From NCBI RefSeq assembly GCF_000620845.1, contig NZ_KK211189.1, positions 256,501 to 320,500 on the forward strand: 64,000 bases of DNA. Direction: 5' to 3'. Source of the DNA: Exiguobacterium marinum DSM 16307 (GTDB lineage: Bacteria > Bacillota > Bacilli > Exiguobacteriales > Exiguobacteriaceae). The notes below the pieces were generated by a model. It searched no databases and had not been told where the DNA came from. It saw only the letters and a list, made by a program, of their open reading frames with translations. The translations under genes and the position numbers were made by a program. Positions within the stretch are counted from its first letter, which is position 1. Every line of letters starts with the position of its first letter. Shown in pieces: positions 27,128 through 34,972 of this stretch.

Positions 27128-27351
27128 AAAGAACCTCTTTCTTGAATGGATTGGAAGAATGGATGCCGCTTCATCTCGATGGTTCCCTTCATCCAGGGAA
27201 TCGTTCCCGTGAGACACGCAATCGTTGTCGTCTTACCAGCACCGTTCAACCCAATCATCCCCCAAATTTCACCTGCCCGAACATCAATCACGATGTCTTG
27301 AATGACGGATTCGTTCATTTCGTATCCTGCTTGGTCAATTTTCACATCCAC
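27124..27351 (-). pseudogene. Truncated ABC transporter ATP-binding protein (N-terminal remnant)
   Basis: 75 codons only, versus about 220-300 for the family. It holds the start of an ABC ATPase: IQDIVIDVRAGEIWGMIG, Walker A GLNGAGKTT and LTGTIPWMKGTI. Then it ends abruptly with no signature motif, Walker B or H-loop. It begins with GTG, with AAGGGG 8 bases upstream, an intact translation start. No other part of the ATPase or a permease lies nearby, so a deletion has probably joined it to the methyltransferase gene. It may still be translated to couple that gene. Confidence 0.75.
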
Positions 27352-27392
27352 GATAGGTTCCCCTTACGAAAAAGTCGCCATCGTGGCGACTT

Positions 27393-28121
27393 TCACTTCA
27401 CAATATTGACCGATGAAAACACAAATTTATCGTATCGGTGACGGGCAAACGAATACTCGAACGGTTTCCCGTTACTTAAATAGACGACTTGCTCGACTTC
27501 AATAATCGGTTCAGTGATATCATTCTTCAAGTAAGCTTGATCGTACTCATCCGGCTTATCTGCTCGAATCACTTTATGTGAGCTTGTAATCGTATAGCCA
27601 AGATCTTCTTGAATATAAGCGTACACGGACTTTTCTAAAATCTCACGTGTGATTCCTGTAATGAGGTTAGCAACCATGTACGTCAATTCGATGACATACG
27701 GCTCGTCGTCTACGTAACGCACGCGACGTATTTCATAGACCGGTTCTGTCAGCTCAATCATGAGATGATCGGCGACTTCCTGACTCGGAAACTTCACCTC
27801 AAAATTGAGGACTTCACTTCGTAACGAACGATCCCCAATCACTTGAGTCAATCCTCTCGTTTCTTTACTAATCACGTTGATGCGACCTTTTTGGAAGCTC
27901 GACTGTAAAATGAATGTTCCTTTACCACGTTTACGATAAATCAACCCTTCCATGACAAGAATCTCAAGTGCCCGCTTCATGGTCATACGACTCACGCCAA
28001 ATTCTTGGGCCAGGTGAATTTCATCAGGTAGTGCGTTTTCTAGCGGGTAAACGTGTTCAATAATTCTTTTACGCATCTCATCAGCAATGGTTTCATATTT
28101 CGGTTTTTTCTTATTAGACAT
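27393..28121 (-). CDS. GntR-family regulator of the beta-oligosaccharide locus (GmuR-like)
   Basis: 242 residues. An N-terminal winged helix (LPDEIHLAQEFGVSRMTMKRALEIL core) is followed by a UTRA effector domain ending in QVVYLSNGKPFEYSFARHRYDKFVF. This is the HutC/GmuR branch, which binds phosphosugars. It follows the GH1 gene in the same order as gmuR in B. subtilis. Start is the ATG at 28121, where GAGG is 6 bases upstream; an ATG 4 codons earlier lacks a site. Palindromes matching its expected operator occur at its own start and before the PTS operon. Confidence 0.88.
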   Translation of the reverse strand: MSNKKKPKYETIADEMRKRIIEHVYPLENALPDEIHLAQEFGVSRMTMKRALEILVMEGLIYRKRGKGTFILQSSFQKGRINVISKETRGLTQVIGDRSLRSEVLNFEVKFPSQEVADHLMIELTEPVYEIRRVRYVDDEPYVIELTYMVANLITGITREILEKSVYAYIQEDLGYTITSSHKVIRADKPDEYDQAYLKNDITEPIIEVEQVVYLSNGKPFEYSFARHRYDKFVFSSVNIVK

Positions 28122-28131
28122 ATAGCACCTC

Positions 28132-28143
28132 ATGTATAGACAT
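28132..28143. promoter_or_regulatory. GmuR-type operator candidate at the regulator's own start
   Basis: ATGTATAGACAT is palindromic in its outer ATGT/ACAT arms. It is the reverse complement of ATGTCTATACAT, which matches ATGTCTATACTT at the PTS promoter at 11 of 12 positions. It lies 11 bases before the regulator start codon. Confidence 0.5.
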
Positions 28144-28158
28144 ATATGTACAATATAT

Positions 28159-28194
28159 CAAAAAAAGCTGACAAAGAGTAGTCTTTGTCAGCTT
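28159..28194 (-). terminator. Terminator of the PTS-glucosidase operon
   Basis: AAGCTGACAAAGA pairs with TCTTTGTCAGCTT around a 4-base loop, then seven T residues on the minus strand. It lies between the GH1 gene and the regulator gene, so the regulator has at least partly separate transcription. Confidence 0.88.
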
Positions 28195-28200
28195 GTCTTA

Positions 28201-29628
28201 TTATTCTGTAAAACCTTTAGCATCAATCAACTGTTTAAACCAGTTCCCTGATTTTTTTACAGTTCGTTGTTGTGTTTCCAAGTCAATGCCAACAAATCCA
28301 TAGCGATTTTTATAAGCATTGCTCCATGACCAGTTGTCCATAAATGTCCAAAGATGATAGCCTTTCACGTTCGACCCTTCTTCAATCGCTTGATGCATCC
28401 ATTTCAGATGTTCGCGAATGAAGTCAATCCGATAATCGTCTTGGACACTCCCGTTTTCATCACGATAACGTTCTTCACCTTCGACACCCATTCCGTTCTC
28501 TGAAATAAAGCACGGGATATTACCATAGTTTTCTTTTAGATTGATTAATATATCATAGACTCCTTTTTCGTAAATTTCCCATCCACGATACGGATTCATT
28601 TTCCGTCCAGGCATCTCATAGTAGTCAAATAAGTTTTCTGGCAAGAATGGCGCGTCCGGATTAGGAAGCGATGCTTTTGCTTTCACGCGACGTGGCTGAT
28701 AATAGTTGATACCGAGAAGGTCGACTGTATGTTCTCGAATGATTTCAAGATCCCCGTTCTCGATAAGTGGCATCGCATCTTCCGACTTCAGCACATCTAC
28801 TAATTCTTGAGGGAACGTCCCTAAAACAGATGGGTCGAGGAACGAACGATTGAACATCGCATCGGCAATACGCGCTGCTTTCAAATCAGCTGGATGCTGA
28901 CTTCTCGGATATGAGGGCGTCAGATTTAAGATGATTCCGATTTCCCCAGATAGTTCCATGTCACGATACGCTTTGATTGCCATTGCACTCGATAAAATAG
29001 AGTGGTACGCCACTTGGACAGCTCGCTTGAAATCGACAACATTCGGATAATGGAAATCATATAAATATCCACCTTCTACCGGTACGATCGGTTCGTTATG
29101 CGTGAACCATTTCTTGACGCGATCATCAAACAATTCAAAGCATGTCTTCGCAAAGATGACATATGCTTCAACGACTTCTCGTGACTCCCAACCACCTTGC
29201 TCCTGAAGCGCCATCGGCATATCAAAATGATACAGATTGATGAACGGTTCGATACCATGATCAATCAAGCAATTGATGACATTGTTATAAAATGTGACCG
29301 CCTCTTCATTTACTTCCCCGACACCTTGCGGAAAAAGACGTGACCACGAAATGGAGAAACGGAACGTGTTATGCCCGAGTTCTTTCATCAATGCGATGTC
29401 TTCTTCATACAAATGATAGAAGTTTGAGGCTTCTGTCGCGCTCACACCATTGAAAAAGCGGTTCGGCTCTTGCATGTACCAGTAATCCCAAATGTTCAAT
29501 CCTTTTCCACCTTCAAAAGCAGCACCTTCCATCTGTGTAGCAGAAGAAGCCGTTCCCCACCAAAAGTCTGTCGGAAATTGATACGTCTTTTGCTCTTTCG
29601 TACGTGTTTGTGTCGGGTTCGTCATCAT
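28201..29628 (-). CDS. 6-phospho-beta-glucosidase (GH1, GmuD-like)
   Basis: 475 residues, GH1 barrel. Acid/base E179 is in FTHNEP and nucleophile E377 in FISENGMG. The SNAYKNRYGFVGID loop near the C-terminus is the phosphate-binding pattern of 6-phospho-beta-glycosidases, so it acts on disaccharides phosphorylated during PTS uptake (cellobiose-, gentiobiose- or mannobiose-type). No signal peptide. RBS AGGGAG; a second ATG directly follows the first. Position after IIC matches gmuD. Gluco versus manno specificity cannot be told. Confidence 0.9.
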   Translation of the reverse strand: MMTNPTQTRTKEQKTYQFPTDFWWGTASSATQMEGAAFEGGKGLNIWDYWYMQEPNRFFNGVSATEASNFYHLYEEDIALMKELGHNTFRFSISWSRLFPQGVGEVNEEAVTFYNNVINCLIDHGIEPFINLYHFDMPMALQEQGGWESREVVEAYVIFAKTCFELFDDRVKKWFTHNEPIVPVEGGYLYDFHYPNVVDFKRAVQVAYHSILSSAMAIKAYRDMELSGEIGIILNLTPSYPRSQHPADLKAARIADAMFNRSFLDPSVLGTFPQELVDVLKSEDAMPLIENGDLEIIREHTVDLLGINYYQPRRVKAKASLPNPDAPFLPENLFDYYEMPGRKMNPYRGWEIYEKGVYDILINLKENYGNIPCFISENGMGVEGEERYRDENGSVQDDYRIDFIREHLKWMHQAIEEGSNVKGYHLWTFMDNWSWSNAYKNRYGFVGIDLETQQRTVKKSGNWFKQLIDAKGFTE

Positions 29629-29663
29629 TTATCTCTCCCTTGTTTCTATTTTTCTCTATTTGT

Positions 29664-30989
29664 TTACACTGCTTCCTGTTTATCTGTTGATTCTTCCAAT
29701 TCTTTCTTCAAGTTCATTCGATCAATAAATTTCAAGAATGGGAACCAAATCGTCAAAATGATAAAGAAGTTCACGATTTGAAGAAGACCTCCCGCAAGCG
29801 AATTCGTGGCCATAATTCCACTTAAGAACATAGGGACGGTCCATGGAACGGCTACACCCGTCGGCGGTGGCACTAAACCTGTCGACATCGCGAAATACGT
29901 GACCGTTACCGTCACGAGTGGTGCGACAATCCAAGGAATCATGATGAGCGGGTTCATGACGATTGGAAGTCCGAAGATGACCGGTTCGTTTACGTTGAAT
30001 AGTCCAGGTCCAATGGAAAGTTTTCCGATTTGTTTCAACTGTTTTGATTTTAAGAACAATAAAATGGCAACAACGACAGCGAGTGTTGATCCTGAACCAC
30101 CAAGCCCAACCGTGTAGATTTCAATGAATTGCTTACTGATGATGTTTGGTACTTCCCCAGTCGATGTATAAGCTGTCAAGTTTTCAACGGATAGCGTGTT
30201 CCAAATCGGGTCCATTACCGAGTTGACGATAACTTGACCATGGAGTCCGAAGAACCAAAATAGCTGAACGAAGAAGATTGCAATTAACGTTGGAATGAGA
30301 CCATTCCCTAACTTCACGAGGGGTTGCTGAACGACATCGAAAATAATGTCATGCAAGTTCATCTCGAAAATATTAGTGACAATAATATTGATTGATAAGA
30401 AAACTGAAAGCGTGAGGAGTGCCGGTACTAAGGCCGAGAAAGACTTTGCCACTGCCGGCGGTACTCCATCAGGCATTTTAATAGTCCAATTTTTTTGAAC
30501 GACAAAACGATACATCTCAGCAGAAAGAAATCCAGTAATCATCGCAAGGAACATCCCTTTTGCTCCAAGACGATCTAACGGAAGGACATTACCTACGGCT
30601 TCACTCATTCCTTCAATCTCAATTACAAATGGAGTGACCAAAAGGAATGAAACCAAAGAAATTACTCCGCCAAATACAGCTTCAACTTCATAGCTTTTTG
30701 AAAGATAATATCCAATCCCAAACACAACGAATAAGGACATGATTCCCATTGTTGCTGAAGGTGCAATGCCTAATGATGATTTAAAGATATTTAATGTACT
30801 CTCGGACATAAAGCGATCGAGAAATGGCAGGTTGGCAATAACAACGATGATTGACCCAAACATGGTAATTGGGAAAGCAAGCATGAAGGCATCTCGCAAT
30901 ACTTGTAAATAGCGACTGTTATTTAAATAGGTCGCCATCGGCATGAGCAGTTTACTGATCATGTTGAACATTTTATTGTCCTGTGACAT
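29664..30989 (-). CDS. PTS system lactose/cellobiose-family IIC component (GmuC/CelB-like)
   Basis: 441 residues, about ten hydrophobic segments. Family signatures include FPITMFGSIIVVIANLP near the N-terminus, GLHGQVIVNSVMDPIW (substrate-site histidine), FNVNEPVIFGLPIVMNP and PPPTGVAVPWT. It is the membrane channel that phosphorylates beta-oligosaccharides as they enter, with the IIB and IIA proteins encoded upstream. The start at 30989 is preferred because AGAAGG lies 9 bases upstream; a GTG three codons before abuts it. Spacing to IIA is 5 bases. Confidence 0.92.
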   Translation of the reverse strand: MSQDNKMFNMISKLLMPMATYLNNSRYLQVLRDAFMLAFPITMFGSIIVVIANLPFLDRFMSESTLNIFKSSLGIAPSATMGIMSLFVVFGIGYYLSKSYEVEAVFGGVISLVSFLLVTPFVIEIEGMSEAVGNVLPLDRLGAKGMFLAMITGFLSAEMYRFVVQKNWTIKMPDGVPPAVAKSFSALVPALLTLSVFLSINIIVTNIFEMNLHDIIFDVVQQPLVKLGNGLIPTLIAIFFVQLFWFFGLHGQVIVNSVMDPIWNTLSVENLTAYTSTGEVPNIISKQFIEIYTVGLGGSGSTLAVVVAILLFLKSKQLKQIGKLSIGPGLFNVNEPVIFGLPIVMNPLIMIPWIVAPLVTVTVTYFAMSTGLVPPPTGVAVPWTVPMFLSGIMATNSLAGGLLQIVNFFIILTIWFPFLKFIDRMNLKKELEESTDKQEAV

Positions 30990-30994
30990 ATGAT

Positions 30995-31339
30995 TCACCC
31001 TTCTTTATTAGGATTTACAATCTTTTGTTCGACCATTTCGACCAAACTAGCTGTCAAATCGAGCATCGTTTGCGTAGACATTAAATGGTCTTCTGCATGA
31101 AGAAGCAATAATGATACATCTGTTTTTTCTCCATTTGCTTCTCGCTGAATTTGTGAGAAATGTGTTTGATGTGCTTCTTTCAGTTGTTCACGTGCCTCAA
31201 CAATCTTTTCTTCAAACGTTTCATAAGAACTCGTTTTGTACAGTTGAATCGCTTCCTGAATCGTACTTCTCGCATTGCCACTGTGCAGAATCATCATGAA
31301 TGCCATTTGCTCCAATGTTAATTCATCGACATTTTCCAT
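30995..31339 (-). CDS. PTS system lactose/cellobiose-family IIA component
   Basis: 114 residues, all-helical. The phosphorylation histidine is in LLLLHAEDHLM, the usual LacF/CelC site, and the N-terminal ILHSGNARSTIQEA helix is diagnostic. Accepts phosphate from HPr and passes it to IIB. Start at 31339 has GGGGTG 6 bases upstream, the GTG of that site being the IIB stop region. Tightly packed between IIB (5-base gap) and IIC. Confidence 0.93.
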   Translation of the reverse strand: MENVDELTLEQMAFMMILHSGNARSTIQEAIQLYKTSSYETFEEKIVEAREQLKEAHQTHFSQIQREANGEKTDVSLLLLHAEDHLMSTQTMLDLTASLVEMVEQKIVNPNKEG

Positions 31340-31344
31340 CTCGT

Positions 31345-31641
31345 TCACCCCATTAATTTCAACGCTTGTTCGTACGCAGCTTTGCCATTCGCCGTGCCGT
31401 ATGCCATCATATCGATTACTTCAATCGGTGTTGATGTTTGCGCTTTCAATTTGTCTAATAAAAATCGCATTTGTGGACCGATTAAAATCACATCCGCCTC
31501 GTCCATCTCGGTTACGACTTGGTCTTGTCCGACTGCCCAAATTTTTGCCTCATCCCCGATTGATGTGGCATGGTCTTTCATTTTCGTCACGAGCAAACTC
31601 GTCGACATACCAGAACTACACGCTAATAAGATTTTCTTCAT
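31345..31641 (-). CDS. PTS system lactose/cellobiose-family IIB component
   Basis: 98 residues. The phosphocysteine is C8 in ILLACSSGMSTSLL, the IIB-cellobiose signature. It receives phosphate from IIA and transfers it to the sugar on IIC. It is the first gene of the IIB-IIA-IIC-GH1-GntR operon. RBS AAGGAG precedes the ATG. A perfect cre site lies within the short leader, 19-32 bases before the start codon. Confidence 0.94.
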   Translation of the reverse strand: MKKILLACSSGMSTSLLVTKMKDHATSIGDEAKIWAVGQDQVVTEMDEADVILIGPQMRFLLDKLKAQTSTPIEVIDMMAYGTANGKAAYEQALKLMG

Positions 31642-31659
31642 GTGTCTTCACTCCTTATT

Positions 31660-31673
31660 TGAAATCGTTTACA
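31660..31673. promoter_or_regulatory. Perfect cre site (CcpA) in the gmu-like operon leader
   Basis: TGAAATCGTTTACA matches TGWAANCGNTNWCA at every position on either strand. It lies just downstream of the PTS operon -10 box, a classic roadblock/repression position. Confidence 0.8.
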
Positions 31674-31679
31674 ACTTTT

Positions 31680-31712
31680 ATTATACACATGATTAATTTC
31701 ATGTCTATACTT
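31680..31712 (-). promoter_or_regulatory. PTS operon promoter overlapped by GntR operator
   Basis: On the minus strand TAGACA (31707-31702) and a perfect TATAAT (31685-31680) are 16 bases apart. The -35 box lies inside ATGTCTATACTT (31701-31712), the operator-like sequence shared with the GntR gene start. Regulator binding would therefore block RNA polymerase. Confidence 0.65.
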
Positions 31713-31774
31713 GATTTAAACTTTATTTAGTTTTTAAATTTACAAGTGTATATTAATTTCGAAGGAGGATGGAT

Positions 31775-33562
31775 ATGAGCACTATTCTTTTACAGCCGCA
31801 CTATCAACATCGACTTTGGGGTGGAGAACGTCTGAAGCAATTTGGTTTTGAATTCAATGAACATTCGATTGGTGAAGCCTGGACAGCTTCTGCATTAGAA
31901 AAAGGAGGAACTTCTGTTGCGTCTGAACCTTACTTCGGTCTGTCTTTACGTGAGCTCTATCAACAACATCCAGAGTTGTTTCAAATTAGCGCGGACGAGT
32001 TTCCTCTACTGATTAAATGGATTGACGCAAACGACGATTTGTCTGTCCAAGTTCATCCAGATGATTCATTAGCAAACCGACTTGAAAATGAACCTTATGG
32101 AAAAAATGAATGTTGGTACATTTTAGATGCTCCGGCAGATGCGACACTCATTTACGGTCACTCCTATACCACCTCAAAAGATTTCAATAAAGCGCTTGAA
32201 ACAGGGGATTTGGAAAACGGTTTGATACGAAAATCGATTCGTCCCGGTGATTTTTTCTATGTCCCGGCTGGCACAATCCATGCATTGACAAGAGGAGTAT
32301 GCGTACTCGAAATTCAACAAAGTTCAGACACGACCTATCGTCTATACGATTACAATCGGCTGGATTTGACGACCGGTTGTCCTCGTGAACTTCATGTGGA
32401 GAAGGGTACAACCGCTTCTTTCGTCCCTCATCTTGAATACAGCGAACCAATCCGCCAACTGGATCATTTTCGAACAAGTTTGACGAAAAATTCATTTTTC
32501 TTTGTTGAAAAATGGAATGTTGCCGCGAAAGAAAGGATCACTACTGACACGTTTCGGTTACTATCTGTCGTTCAAGGAACATTAATTATTGACGATATGG
32601 AAGTCCATACCGGCGGCACACTCCTCCTTCCTGCCAATGAGTCATTCTTGATTGAGGGAGAAGCGACTTGTCTTGTAGCTGGTGTTCCTTCCGATGAGAA
32701 ACAAACCATTCGAATCGGTATCGACTTAGGAGGAACCAACACTCGGATTGCCGCCGTGTCATTAAAAGGAGATGTATTAAAACAATACACGTTTAAAACG
32801 CAACCGCAATTACCTTTCGAGGAGACACTACAATCTATTGAGATGGCGATCCATCAATTCGGTGTCGAGTTCGACATCCAGCATGTCGGCATCGTGGCAC
32901 CCGGGCCTCTCGATTTAAAGAGAGGGATGTTTTTAACTCCTCCGAACCTTCCGAATTGGCATAATCAAAAAATCATTGAACCTTTAAATCAACGCTTAAA
33001 TCTTTCTGTCTCGCTTGAAAACGATGCGAACGCTGCTGCACTCGCAGAAGCGAAATTCGGAGCTGGAAAAGGGTACGATTCCGTTTTTTATGTAACAGTC
33101 AGCACGGGAATTGGTGGCGGTTACGTGTATAAACATCAAATCATTCGAGGGGCAAACAGCAGTGCCGGTGAAATCGGGAATATGATTATCCGTTCGAACG
33201 GACCAGCTCACCCTGTACTGAATCGAGGCTCTCTCGAATCACTCGCTAGTGGTACAGCACTCATAAAGCGAGCTAACGATAAAGGATATACAAATGTGCC
33301 TTCGCTATTATTGGATGCCGAAGACCGCCATCACTTTGTCGAAGAACTGGCTAGTGGACTAGCTAATATCATTCATACCGTCGATCCGGATGTGATTGTA
33401 TTGGGTGGCGGGGTAATGAAATCTTCTTCACTATTTTGGAACGACCTACAGCGAGCAGTCTCGAATAAAATGTATCCACATGCTAGTGGAAAAACGCGTC
33501 TATGCCTCACTCAATTGTCAGGAGATGCGGGCGTGATCGGCGCTGCCTTTGTCGACGCGTAA
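31775..33562 (+). CDS. Fused mannose-6-phosphate isomerase / ROK sugar kinase (GmuF-GmuE fusion)
   Basis: 595 residues. Residues 1-305 form a class I mannose-6-phosphate isomerase, with zinc ligands H94 (QVHPDD), E112 (KNECWY) and H169 (GTIHAL). Residues 312-595 are a ROK kinase: ATP motif GIDLGGTNTR, catalytic ENDANAAALAE and the C-terminal VLGGGVM. The usual ROK zinc cysteine cluster is absent (NGPAHPVLNRGSLESLASG instead). It would convert mannose-6-phosphate to fructose-6-phosphate and phosphorylate a free hexose. In B. subtilis these are separate genes, gmuF and gmuE. The second ATG (31775) is the start, since GAAGGAGG abuts the first. It diverges from the PTS operon. Confidence 0.9.
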   Translation: MSTILLQPHYQHRLWGGERLKQFGFEFNEHSIGEAWTASALEKGGTSVASEPYFGLSLRELYQQHPELFQISADEFPLLIKWIDANDDLSVQVHPDDSLANRLENEPYGKNECWYILDAPADATLIYGHSYTTSKDFNKALETGDLENGLIRKSIRPGDFFYVPAGTIHALTRGVCVLEIQQSSDTTYRLYDYNRLDLTTGCPRELHVEKGTTASFVPHLEYSEPIRQLDHFRTSLTKNSFFFVEKWNVAAKERITTDTFRLLSVVQGTLIIDDMEVHTGGTLLLPANESFLIEGEATCLVAGVPSDEKQTIRIGIDLGGTNTRIAAVSLKGDVLKQYTFKTQPQLPFEETLQSIEMAIHQFGVEFDIQHVGIVAPGPLDLKRGMFLTPPNLPNWHNQKIIEPLNQRLNLSVSLENDANAAALAEAKFGAGKGYDSVFYVTVSTGIGGGYVYKHQIIRGANSSAGEIGNMIIRSNGPAHPVLNRGSLESLASGTALIKRANDKGYTNVPSLLLDAEDRHHFVEELASGLANIIHTVDPDVIVLGGGVMKSSSLFWNDLQRAVSNKMYPHASGKTRLCLTQLSGDAGVIGAAFVDA

Positions 33563-33688
33563 TAAGATTTGAAAAACGAGAAACAAACCGAAATTACACT
33601 TTCTTTCCTAGACTGAGTTAGATTCATTTACTTTAGCATGGTAACGTGAAATGATAATCATAGTAACTTGTTAAAGTGAGGTGACGGT

Positions 33689-34126
33689 GTGTCTACCACA
33701 GAGTACGAAAAAGCGACATCTATTTTGCATCACCTCTTTATCGCCTCTTCCTTTGTCGGAATCGACTTCGGTTCCGGTCCGAACCATCATCTCCTCTATT
33801 TCAGTCGCCAAGGACTGGAATCTTGGATCTCTATCGAGGGACCGTGGCATGTACACGCCACACAAAACACGTTTGACGAAGGTGAACAACTCGAACAGCT
33901 CATGCGCTTAAGACGAGAGCGCATCCATCACGTACGGCTCGGAGACGAACATCCTCACCTTGAAATTCAATTCGAATCAGGTTCTCTTCTGTTTATTAAC
34001 GGGTATCAAGAACAATTTGAATGCTGGCAAGCGGGAGATGCAAGACCGCTCGGCGGAGATTCCTATTTGCTGGTCGCGATGCCTCAAGGAGAGCTCGCTG
34101 TATTTGCGGAAGGAGACGACGAATGA
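33689..34126 (+). CDS. Unknown 145-residue protein
   Basis: No family recognised. The chain is acidic and aromatic, with GIDFGSGPNHHLLYF, GPWHVHA and LLFINGYQEQFECWQAG, suggesting a small beta-rich cytoplasmic fold; there is no signal or membrane segment. Starts at GTG with GTGAGG 7 bases upstream. Its stop overlaps the ATG of a 30-residue membrane protein (ATGA), so the two are co-translated. Function unknown. Confidence 0.7.
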   Translation: MSTTEYEKATSILHHLFIASSFVGIDFGSGPNHHLLYFSRQGLESWISIEGPWHVHATQNTFDEGEQLEQLMRLRRERIHHVRLGDEHPHLEIQFESGSLLFINGYQEQFECWQAGDARPLGGDSYLLVAMPQGELAVFAEGDDE

Positions 34127-34215
34127 GCACGTGGATGGATATTGTTACGTATATGTTGATTGCCGGCGGCGTTAGTCTCGCAATCATCTTATTGCGAAAG
34201 ATTACGAAAGCATGA
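34123..34215 (+). CDS. 30-residue single-span membrane protein
   Basis: A 30-codon gene with one hydrophobic helix (about 8-24, IVTYMLIAGGVSLAIILL) and a basic C-terminus RKITKA. AAGGAG lies 9 bases before its ATG, which overlaps the upstream stop codon, and a terminator follows directly. The arrangement strongly suggests it is real. It may anchor or modulate the upstream protein; function unknown. Confidence 0.65.
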   Translation: MSTWMDIVTYMLIAGGVSLAIILLRKITKA

Positions 34216-34216
34216 A

Positions 34217-34239
34217 AAAAACGGCCGAGGCCGTTTTTT
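34217..34239. terminator. Bidirectional terminator
   Basis: AAAACGGCC/GGCCGTTTT stem with a 2-base loop, flanked by A and T runs, between convergent genes. Confidence 0.85.
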
Positions 34240-34972
34240 AGTCGAACAAAATCCGCTGCATCCGCTCCGGCGCTTGTAAATAGTCGCGCATGACCCGTAC
34301 ATGCTCGAGGTCGTCAAACGGCGTCGGGGAAAGTCCCGTCTCCACTTGTAAGATCATCGCACCCGGATACGACATCAAGATGGGCGAGTGACTGGCGATG
34401 ATAAATTGACTGCCGGATTGTACAAGTTCATGCATCCGAGCAAGCATCGTCAGTTGCCGCATCGGTGACAATGCGGCCTCGGGCTCATCCAAAATATAGA
34501 GGCCATCGCCACGGAATCGATGCAACATGAGGGAGAGGAACGCTTCCCCGTGCGACTGCTCATGAAGGGAACGTCCACCGTATGACTCATAAAACCGTTC
34601 AGGGTCAAGCCCTGATTTCGCCATCTCATCCACATAACTCGATAGCTGGTATGCTGTCTCGGCACGTAAGAAAAAGCCGTCTTTCGGACGATACGGGCCA
34701 CGAATTGGCCGTAACGCCTCATACAACGAGCTATGTGTCGACTCCGTTTCGAATTGGAAGGATGGTGCCCCACCTTCCGGATTGAATCCTGCCGCTACGG
34801 CCATCCCTTCAATCAACGTCGATTTCCCACTCCCATTCTCTCCGACAAGAAATGTGACAGGATGATGAAACGTCAGTTCATCGAGTGTCTGAAAGATGGG
34901 TAATGAGTACGGATAGCCCGTCGAATGGATGCGTTCCCTCTCTAACCGTACCCCACGTAAAAATAAAGTCAT
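34238..34972 (-). CDS. AAA-family ATPase of the ABC/SMC-like class
   Basis: 244 residues. Walker A GENGSGKSTL at about 43-52, a short QSHGEAFLSLML segment in place of the ABC signature, Walker B LYILDEPEAALSP and H-loop IIASHSPIL. This is the stand-alone ABC-like ATPase group (AAA_21/AAA_23) of unknown role. The start at 34972 overlaps the histidine kinase stop codon by 4 bases, so it belongs to the two-component operon; earlier in-frame codons are also possible. No permease accompanies it. Confidence 0.75.
   Translation of the reverse strand: MTLFLRGVRLERERIHSTGYPYSLPIFQTLDELTFHHPVTFLVGENGSGKSTLIEGMAVAAGFNPEGGAPSFQFETESTHSSLYEALRPIRGPYRPKDGFFLRAETAYQLSSYVDEMAKSGLDPERFYESYGGRSLHEQSHGEAFLSLMLHRFRGDGLYILDEPEAALSPMRQLTMLARMHELVQSGSQFIIASHSPILMSYPGAMILQVETGLSPTPFDDLEHVRVMRDYLQAPERMQRILFD

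Noticed and set aside
33646-33665. ATGATAATCAT resembling a Fur site upstream of the 145-residue unknown protein
   Set aside because: Only one half-site matches; the other half has 4 of 7 positions, so it is likely chance in AT-rich DNA.
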